Below are positions 56,190-64,000 of a stretch of 64,000 bases of DNA, piece by piece. The notes under the pieces were generated by a model. It was not told the DNA's origin and did not search any database. It saw nothing but the letters and a program-made list of their open reading frames with translations. The stretch covers positions 6,264,293 through 6,328,292 of the forward strand of contig CM039210.1 of NCBI GenBank assembly GCA_008360975.2. Direction: 5' to 3'. The DNA comes from Lichenostomus cassidix. Taxonomy: Eukaryota > Chordata > Aves > Passeriformes > Meliphagidae. Made by a program: the position numbers and the translations under genes. Numbering within the stretch: position 1 is the stretch's first letter; each line of letters starts with the position of its first letter.

Positions 56190-58783
56190 TCCCTGGCTTA
56201 CTTACCCCTTTGCATCTGAAGCCATACTTGCCATTACAATTATTACAAGGTTTTGCTAGGATAGCTGACTGTGGATAACACTGTTCTGGTAATACAAAAA
56301 ACAAAACCATTTAATGTGTTTCATTTTGGTTTCACACTGGAGAGGAGTCTCTGGCTGTAGAACTCACAGCCGTGAGGGAAGTTAGCAGTTCTTTTGCTTC
56401 TGTGGCTTGAGTGGTTCCTTGTCTCACACAGCTTTTTGTCTGATGAGGACACACTGAAAGATGTTAAAACAAACTTGCACAGTGATAACACATGTTAGAG
56501 TGGGAGAATGATGAATTCTTGCCTCGTTTAACTCCCCATTGGAAATTCTTTTAATAAGTGAGAAATTAAAATTTAATAAACTTCCCTTTTTTATAATTTC
56601 TTAAATGCATGTATTACTCTATATGCATATTTAGAATTAGTAAAAATATTCACTATTTTGTCTTTATATACTTCGCAGGATTTTATAAGCACTTACAGCT
56701 CTGCTGCTTGAGCTGACTATGTAAGAGGCAATGTTTCACTTAACTTCTTTTCGTTAACGATAGTGTATTTTTCAAATTGTTACTCTTCTAGTACTTTTGA
56801 AGACTCACTATTAAATACTTTTTTTTTTTCCAACTTTCTCAAGGAGGCTGAGTCAAACCCCTTGTTTTTGGGTTTTTTTCTTTTTTTCTTAAATACTCTT
56901 GTTTTACTAGACAAGATTCACAGTACAATAACTGCGCTGGTCATCTACTCAGATGTTCTTTGAGTTAATAAATCTTTAGCTTGGTGTGAAACTTATGAGG
57001 TATATTCCTATTGTCAGCTTTCGGGCTTCATTTACCATCAGAGCTTTGGCTGCACAACTTTTGCAGACAGTGCGGCCAGCCTCTGGCTACATTCTGAGAC
57101 AATCAATAGCCGCCAGCCACTGGATTTGGTAACTTATAAAATTAGCATCACGCTACCGTGTTCTCCAAAAGTGGCTGTCAAATTCTCAAAGCATGGGGAA
57201 GAACACCTTTTTGCAAGAGTTACTTGCCATGACAACCAACCATACAGAAAGGACTGAACCCTCTTGGGGACATGAATTAAGTACACATTGTCACGTTCTT
57301 GGCTGCTTGAACAGCCCCAGACAGTGGCTCAGAGACACACCTTGTCTCTACCTTCTCCTCAGCAGTTCTAAAATTTTTTCTTCTGCAGCAGTTAATTTGC
57401 ATTTTCTCTAAGGCAATTTGGCTGGCTGCTTGAAGGGTCGAGCAAACTTTTGTTCAAAAAAACCAAAGCAGCAACTCAGAGTAACCCAGGCAGGAGATTT
57501 TAACTTTGAAATAGTTAATTACAAAATTTGGTATATCTTTTCTACAGACATTTTTGCTTTCAGTGTCTCTTTGGCATTACTTTTGCTCCTGCCTTCTTTT
57601 ATCTTTTCTTACATACATTTGCAGTATCTTTCTAACTAGTTTCTGCAGGGCTTATTCAGCCCTTCCTCCAGCCCCACCCGCACTACTCCCTGGGGGTGCT
57701 CATTGTCCCACAAAGTCATTCTGGTGACCTAGACAGAACTCTTAACAGACAATTCACATTTCTAAACATTCCCTCTGCTGTATCCAAACGCAGCCCTTCC
57801 CCCTCCGAGGCTGTCAGCAGGCAAGGCCAGCAGCACCACAGGTGATCGGTGTGTCTCACAGCCGCCCTGCCCCAGGGGCTGGCAGGGTCAGGGACTGCCT
57901 GGTGCTGAGCTCACAGTTGTCCCACAGCTCCAGCTCGGCTCCGCACCTCCCCACAGGCTCTCAGCCTGCGCATCCAGCCCCCCACCTCCGAGCTCGCCAC
58001 TGCCACGCCGAAAGGGGAGGGTACAGGGAACTGCAGCTCGCTCTGGGTTAGCTGTTAAAATTTTAGGCAAGATGGGGGAGGGTCCCGAAACACCTCTCTT
58101 CTTTCTTTTTCCTTTCCCCTTACTCTTATTTAATTGCAAGCTCCATCTACTACAACATTCTATACAACCATATTTCAGCAGCTACACACAGGAGCTCTAA
58201 AGAGGTACTTATTAGATTCAATTAGTTATTTTTATCTTGCGGGCGTCCCCGCATAAATTTATATGCCGGCAAAAATACCAATTAACACAGGTAAAATTTT
58301 GCACACACAGTACATGCACACACATTAAAAAATTTCAGAAGCACCCGAGCAAATAGACATCACTTCCTCTCACAATTAATACACGCGCACTGAGTTTAAG
58401 TTTCACAACGGTTTCCGCACACAAAACACAGAATTTTAATCGCAAAATCAAATAGAGCAATACTAGAAAGGTGTTGGGGTCCGAGCGTTCTCAACTCAGC
58501 AGCCAAAATCTCTCCATTCAACAATATAATCTGCCCCCTTCCAGACACTCCAAACTAACGGTTTATATATGACCCACACTCGTTCACTCTTTGCCAGTCT
58601 CTTCGCTTTTCTCTGGCCGTTTCTGTCGCCAGAGAACGGAAACATAGATAAAGCTCCATTCTCGCTCAGTGTCGGAGACACGTCTCATTTATTCACACTC
58701 ACACAGTAACAAAATAATGACACAGTAACACAGTAACAGAATAACAACAGACAGAACAAAAATCTCAGTATGGTGTAATACAG

Positions 58784-58902
58784 TGAGGTCCAACCCCTTA
58801 AAGGCACCTTTCACTATAGCGGGGTCCAACCCCGGGGTCCAACCCTTTAAAAGTACCTTTTCTTGACAGCGGGGTCCAACCCCGGGGGTCCAACCCCTTG
58901 CC
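58784..58902 (-). repeat. Leader hairpin repeats, copy 1
   Basis: Five units of GGGGTCCAACCCC (allowing changes), each a small palindrome with a 5-bp stem. They alternate with 'aaaggtacctttt'-like palindromes. They lie in the 5' leader of the minus-strand provirus. Confidence 0.75.
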
Positions 58903-59124
58903 CGGGACTAATTTCGGGAGACCCAGTCTCAACCCACCCTCGGGGACTAGCACCCCGGCCCTGCAGGCATTTATTTTAAAAGTAGCAAATACCTTAATTT
59001 GGTGCAGATGGTCCTTAGTCTACTCCCGCCGTGAGCCAGAGGACAGCTGAGCTCCCCCTGAAAATTCAGGGTCGCGACTGGAAGGTCTGCTTACCCCTGG
59101 ATCCGGCAGCCGAGCAGAGTCAGG

Positions 59125-59142
59125 GTCCCATCTGGGGTGCCA
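59125..59142 (-). other. Primer binding site, tRNA not identified
   Basis: On the minus strand TGGCACCCCAGATGGGAC, three bases after the 5' LTR. The same site follows the LTR at 61341. I cannot match it to a tRNA from memory. Confidence 0.6.
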
Positions 59143-60051
59143 GTTTGATTCGCCCTAATCGAGCTCAGAGACACTTCAGAGACCAAGTCAGAGAAGTGGG
59201 TATTTGCTTTATTTGGTGCACCGGATGTGTGGGGAATTATTTCCACCAAACACACACACCTCAGTACCCCAAAGACACAGAGTTATAGGTAAAATCATGA
59301 ATATTAATTACATTCTTCAGGATAGGAGTGGTTATACAAATCATTTCTCGGAAGTCATTAATATCATTAGCATGTGCACCACGCATGCTCCGTATATCCT
59401 GGTGGTCTTTGGAGACCCCCAAAGCCTCCTCCAAGGTGACAGTCTTTCATGGGATGATTCAGCGGTTTCTGTGCTGGTTTCAAATGCATGCTTAGCTGAT
59501 AAGCCATCAGGCCAGAGCTGTTACCTACAATTTGAATTTGAATTAAGAGTTCAGCCTTCAGCCCCGGAGGCTACAGACAGGCGCCTGTGCTGGTGGAAGG
59601 GGCAAAAAGCTCAGAGTCTTCAGGAGTGTCTGAGGCATGGTCGGCAGGTTTTTCACAATGGGTGTCAGGGCAACAGGTGCAAAGCCTTTGTCACATACCT
59701 GCTTTGGCAGGCACGAGGCCTTTGTTCTGTACCAACTCAGGCAGGTGCAAAGCATTCATTCCACACCACCTTAGGCAGGCACAAAGCATTCACTCCGTAC
59801 CAGCTTCAGGTAAATACAAAGCATTCTCTGCGTAAGTCCTGCACCTGTAGTTTCTGATGAGAAATGTTGAGACAGAACTTGATTCTTGGATTGACCCTTA
59901 CAGTACCTCAGCCAATGGGGAAAGAGAGAGGGGAACTGCGGCTGGGAATTAGGATAAAAGAGGCTGTGTCCTCTATCAATTAGAGAGAGACCTCATGGGA
60001 AATGCCCATGACCTCTCCCTTTATTCATTAATAAAGTTACAGGACTCATCT

Positions 60052-60667
60052 TGTTGGAAAATATACCAGTTTAAAAATTTTGTATAACTTTAGTCAAAGG
60101 GTTCTGTTTGTCTTCACCCCGGGAAAAGGAATTTTAGGTTTCTTTCCAGGCCATTGTTCTACCAGGTGAGGTCTGGTAGATTCAGCATATCAACAGACTG
60201 GGAGTAACCCAAAAGATAAAGGGCTATCAACAGAACATCAGCAGGACATCAGTGGCTATCTACAAACATCTACCTTAGATGTCACCTCCAGCAGAGGTGA
60301 AAACATCTGGTCTGGAAAGGACTGATAGGAAAATTGAAGAATGAAAAATCTAATTAACATCAGAGGCAAGGAGATTCGGATCCAATGGGAAACTGAATAC
60401 TGGGGGTTTGCTCAACTTCGGACCAATGAACACTGACCCCATATATTTCTATGTATTTTGACTGTATAAAATACCTGAAAAATCTAGTAAAATCACGTGT
60501 CGTGGAATGATTCTGTCTGCACACCCGGGCTATGTGTGGATGAGATTATTTCTGTGGTACATCCTGGCCAGAATAACATCCTGGCCAGATAATAAAGTAA
60601 TGCCTTGACTCTCTAACATTAAAAATGTTGTTGGAGGGTTTTTGTTTTTCCCGCAGTTTCAGTAACA
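60052..60667 (+). mobile_element. Solo LTR inside the ERV D 3' LTR
   Basis: 616 bp from TGTTGGAAAATA to AGTAACA, flanked by ATCT and CTCT. Relative to the intact 5' LTR, where CTCT is expected, this is a 4-bp duplication with one change. Contains 'gataataaagtaatg' (AATAAA near 60592). Confidence 0.75.
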
Positions 60668-60723
60668 CTCTGTCTCCTTTTTGGATATAAACCTCTGGTG
60701 TTTGTGAATTAATTTTCCTGTCA

Positions 60724-60987
60724 GCCCATAATGCGCATTATGGACAAAGTGCAGCAGTCACTGAAATTAAAGCCCTGGTCCAGGTAAAGGATGTAGAATT
60801 AGGCAAAATAATTCAACCTTTTCCTCTTATTACATGGAGAAGAGGCTATGCTTGTGTTTCTACAGATAGGGGACCTAAGTGGATCCCTGCAAAAAACACT
60901 TGCCCATACAGTGAAAAAGGACCAATGCCACTGAGAAAGGAGTGGTCAAATAGAAACCCCAAAATCTATTTGCACTTAAACCATCCT
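60724..60987 (+). pseudogene. pol: Class II integrase, C-terminal part
   Basis: Continues the gene cut at 35693: 'VKDVELGKIIQPF', 'ITWRRGYACVSTDRGPKW' are the end of the integrase. The frame is open to about 60990, where another LTR starts. Confidence 0.78.
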
Positions 60988-61341
60988 TGTTTCTTTGAGC
61001 TTTTGCCCCTTCCACCAGCACGGTGCCCGTCAGTTCTGGCCTTGTGGATTCTCTTAATCTTATCAAGATAAAAGGAGGCAAAAGAATCCTTTTGCCATTG
61101 AGCACAAGAAATCGCTAGTAATATTAATGACTTATGAGAAGTAATTTGTATAACCACTCCTATCCTGGAGAATGTAATGAATATTCATGAATTTTACCTA
61201 TAACACTGTGCCTTTGGAGGTACTGGAGTGTGTGAGTTTGGCGGAGAGAATTCCTCACACATCCAGTGCACTGAATAAAGCAAATACCCACTTCTCTGAC
61301 TTGGTCTCTGAAGTGTCTCCAGGCTCAATTGGGGCGAATCA
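60988..61341 (+). mobile_element. 5' LTR of a second copy of the 54-59 kb provirus family
   Basis: Starts TGTTTCTTTGAGC and ends GGGGCGAATCA, with AATAAA at about 61275. It is about 120 bp shorter than the family's full LTR, through internal deletion. The primer site TGGCACCCC... follows at 61345. Confidence 0.75.
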
Positions 61342-64000
61342 AATTGGCACCCCAGATGGGACCCTAACTCTGCTCAGCTGCCGGATCCAGGGGTAAGCAG
61401 ACCTCCCAGTCGCGACCCTGAATTTTCAGGGGGAGCTCAGCTGTCCTTTGGCTCACGGCGGGAGTAGACCAAGGACCATCTGCACCAAATTAAGGTATTT
61501 GCTACTTTTACAAAAACAGAAATGCCTGCAGGTCCGGGGTGCTAGTCCCCGAGGGTGGGTTGAGACTGGGTCTCCCAAAATTAGTCCCGGGCAAGGGGTT
61601 GGACCTCCGGGGTTGGACCCCGCTGTCAAGAAAAGGTACCTTTAAGGGGTTGGACCCCCGGAGTTGGACCCCTCTGTACTGCACCATCATACTGCTATTT
61701 TTGTTCTGTCTGTCGTTATAAACCGTTGATTTGGAGTATCTGGAGGGGGGGCAGATTGTATTATTAAAGGGAAAGATTTTAACTACTGAATTGAGAACAC
61801 CCAGACCCCAACACCTTTCTAATATTGCTCCATTTGATTTTGCTTTTGAAATCCTGTGTTTTGTGTGTGGAAACAGTTGTGAAACTTAGACTTAGTGCAC
61901 TTGTATTAATTGTGAGAGGAAGTGATATTGCCTATTTGCTCAAGTGCTTTTGAAATTTTTTGCATGCTTGTGTGTGTACTGTGTGTGCAAAATTTTACTT
62001 GTGTTAATTTGTATTTTTGCCAGCATATAAATTTATGCAGGGACGCCCGCAAGATAAAAAAAACTAATTGAATCTAATAAGTACCTCTTTGGAACTCCTG
62101 TGTGTAGCTGCTGAAATATGGTTGTATAGAATGTTGTAGCAGAAAGAGCATGCAAGTAAATAGAGTAAAAGAAAGAAGGAAAAAGAAAGAAGAGAGGAGA
62201 AGTTTTTCAGCACCCTCCCCCATATTGCCTAAAATTTTGGCAGCTGACCCAGGGCGAGCTGCAGTCCCCTGTATCCTCCGCTTTTGGAGCGGCGGGAGCA
62301 AGCGCAGAGGTGCGGGGCTGGATGCACAGGCTGGGGGCCTGTGGGGAGGTGCAGAGCCGAGCTGGAGCTGTGGGACAGCTGCGGGCTCAGCACCGGGCAG
62401 TACCTGACCCTGCCACCCTCTGGGGTAGGGCGGCTGTGGCCTCCCAGCCTCCGTGAGGCTGCGGGACACCCTGGTCACTTGTGGTGCTGCTGGCCTTGCC
62501 TGCTGAGAGTGTAGGAGGGGGAAGGGCTGCGTTTAGATACTGCAGAAAGAATGTCTAAAAATGTGAATTGTCTGTTAAGAGTTCTGTCTGGGTCACCAGA
62601 ATGACTTTGTAAGACAGTGAACACCCCCAGGCAGTAGTGGGGGTGGGGGCTGGAGGAAGGGCAGAATAAGCCCCTGAACAAACTGGTTAGAAAGATACTG
62701 CAAATGTATGTAAGAAAGGATAAAGAAAAGGCAAAGGCAAAGGTGATGCCAAAGGTATTACAGCCCCAAAAGAATAAACTGGGGGGCCCCTGGGGCAGAG
62801 TAGACAGGGCCAGCCACCAAGACATGGCAAAGACATTCCCTCCTCAGCAAGAAAAAGCCGATCAGAGCAGTGGCTGATAAGAGATCAGACTGCTATCTGC
62901 AAGGCAAAGAGACACTGAAAGCAAAAATGTCTGTAGAAAAGATATACCAAATTTTGTAGTTAACTATTTCAGAGTTAAAATCTCCTGCCTGGGTTACTCT
63001 GAGTTGTTGGTTTTTTTTAACAAAAGTTTGCTCAAATGCTTTTAAGTTCTTTACCCTTCAAGCAGCCAGACAAATTGCCTTAGAGAAAATGCAAATTAAC
63101 TGCTGCAGAGAAAAAATTTAGAACTGCTGAGGGGAAGGTGGAGACAAGGTGTGTCTCTGAGCCACTGTCTGGGCTGTTCAGGCAGCCAAGAACGTGACAA
63201 TGTGTGCTTAATTCAAGTCCCCAAGGGGGTTCAGTCCTCTCTGTATAGTTTGTTGTCATGGCAAGTAACTTTTGCAAAAGGTGTTGTTCCCCATGCTTTG
63301 AGAATTTGGCAGCCACTTTTGGAGAACACAGTAGCCTGATGCTAATTCTGTAAGTTGCCAGATCCAGTGGCTGGCAGCTATTCATTGTCTCAGAATGTAG
63401 CCAGAGGCTGGCTGCACTGTCTGCAAAAGTTGTGCAGCCAAAGCTCTGATAGTAAAAGAGGCCCAAGGGCTGACAATAGGAATGTACCTCATAAATTTCA
63501 CACCAAGTTAAAGATTTATTAACTCAAAGAGCATCTGAGTAGATGACCAGCACAGTTATTGTACTGTGATTCTTGTTTAGTAAAACAAGAGTATTTAGAA
63601 TTGAAAAACGAGGGGGTTTGACTCAGCCTCCTTGAAGGGGTTGAGGAAAACCTATGACTGCATAGCATTCAGGTGATAAATCTCCAGACCCAGGCTAGAG
63701 AAGATTCGCGGGGCACTCCCTAACCTTGGGGAAGGAATGTGTTTAGTAGTAAGTCTTCAAGAGTACTAGAAGAGAACAATTTGAAAGATACACTATCATA
63801 AATGAAAGAAAGTTAAAATAAGTGAGACATTGCCTCTCACATGGTTAGCTCGAGTAGCAGAGCTGTAAGTGCTTGTGAAATCCTGCAAACTATACTGGGG
63901 CAGGATAGTGAATATTTTTACTAATTCTACATATGCATATGGAGTAATACATGCATTTAAGAAATTATAAGAAAAAAATAAATTTATTAACTTGCAAGAG
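61342..64000 (+). mobile_element. Interior of that provirus, running off the window
   Basis: Leader with hairpin repeats (61594-61676), GC-rich gag-like part (62260-62850), RT connection (63330-63400) and an RNase H trace 'IFTNSTYAYGVIHAF' (about 63910-63960). It lacks the protease-RT core exactly as the 54-59 kb copy does, so the deletion predates both insertions. No frame is long enough to be functional. Confidence 0.75.
61594..61676 (+). repeat. Leader hairpin repeats, copy 2
   Basis: Four units of GGGGTTGGACCCC (allowing changes) in two pairs, separated by 'aaaaggtaccttt'. Confidence 0.75.

Larger units (their letters stand above)
54088..59622 (-). mobile_element. Class I provirus, minus strand, TSD GGAG
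   Basis: 3' LTR 54088-54559 and 5' LTR 59146-59622 (472/477 bp, almost identical). GGAG flanks both ends (54084-54087, 59623-59626). On the minus strand: 5' LTR, a primer site at 59142-59125, a long leader with repeated hairpins, GC-rich gag-like region, RT connection (about 57.0-57.2 kb), RNase H trace (56.6 kb), and the purine tract 'aaaagaaaaggggggaat' before the 3' LTR. Protease, RT core and a readable env are absent. Confidence 0.9.
53629..59902 (-). mobile_element. Solo LTR (~735 bp) split by a provirus, TSD GTACC
   Basis: Pieces 53629-54087 and 59627-59902. Ends are TGTAATGG and CCCTTACA, which form a short inverted repeat. GTACC flanks it (53624-53628 and 59903-59907), a 5-bp duplication of ERV D LTR sequence. 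The reversed AATAAA near 53758 suggests minus orientation. Confidence 0.82.
35694..60723 (+). mobile_element. ERV D provirus (class I), 25 kb with nested insertions
   Basis: 5' LTR: 35694-35986 plus 39579-39757. 3' LTR: 53359-53628, 59908-60051 and 60672-60723. Each LTR is about 470 bp when insertions are left out, TGAAAGGAAT to CA. Between them are a tRNA-Pro-like primer site (39760), a gag start, decayed NC/PR, RT-RNase H, IN and env remnants, and a purine tract ('agaggagggat', about 53348-53358). Removing the listed insertions leaves roughly 7 kb, a normal provirus length. The 4-bp flanks (TCCA and GCCC) match poorly, but the integrase gene resumes on the far side. Confidence 0.75.

Noticed and set aside
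59204..59857. 217-codon open frame, and the related one at 54146-54433
   Set aside because: It runs antisense through an LTR and out into another LTR. The shared sequence is due to the repeat, not to a conserved protein.
35690..60727. Clean 4-bp duplication for ERV D
   Set aside because: TCCA on the left and GCCC on the right match at only two of four bases, so I do not claim it; the split integrase is the evidence used instead.

Overview
The window is host chromosomal DNA packed almost end to end with endogenous retroviruses (ERVs), solo LTRs and tandem repeats. I found no host protein gene, rRNA or tRNA. Three things point to a bird, probably a passerine: the mix of ERV classes, an alpharetrovirus-type tRNA-Trp primer site, and a cytosine-poor 'cacaatgg' minisatellite of a type I associate with songbirds. 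The absence of genes and the depth of nesting would fit a W chromosome or another low-recombination region. That placement is inference and the sequence alone cannot prove it.

1-14 kb holds mostly solo LTRs. Several have exact target-site duplications (TSDs): GGATCC at 2136-2408, ACTG at 3248-3892, GTCC at 8874-9519 (inside an older LTR) and CACCTT at 13685-13947. A decayed class II env lies on the minus strand at 11.2-13.6 kb. 14.6-17.5 kb is satellite-like: two copies of a ~215-bp unit, then a ~37-bp minisatellite broken by two LTR-like insertions. 17.9-18.2 kb is a class I RNase H fragment.

20.6-34.5 kb carries gammaretrovirus-like (class I) ERVs on the minus strand. ERV A (gag, PR, RT, RNase H, IN, part of env) has a solo LTR with GGATGG duplications inside pol. 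ERV B lies directly upstream of A in transcription order and appears to share one LTR with it. A third gag fragment (C) follows. All are disabled by stops and frameshifts.

35.1-61 kb is a deep nest. A class II integrase gene is split at 35693/60724 by a class I provirus (D, plus strand), now 25 kb long but roughly 7 kb without later insertions. Its 5' LTR is split by an internally deleted alpharetrovirus-like element (35987-39572, TSD GAAAGA). Its interior is split by an LTR that itself holds another LTR, and its integrase is split by a nearly complete ERV-L/spuma-like (class III) provirus at 44698-51172. Its 3' LTR is split by a solo LTR (TSD GTACC) that contains a complete minus-strand provirus (54088-59622, TSD GGAG), and again by a 616-bp LTR. 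60988-64000 starts another copy of that last provirus family and runs off the window.

The youngest-looking coding unit is the ERV-L element. It has a 524-codon gag frame, a PR-RT frame and an RNase H-IN frame, no env, and 590-bp LTRs that differ at only about 1-2% of positions.
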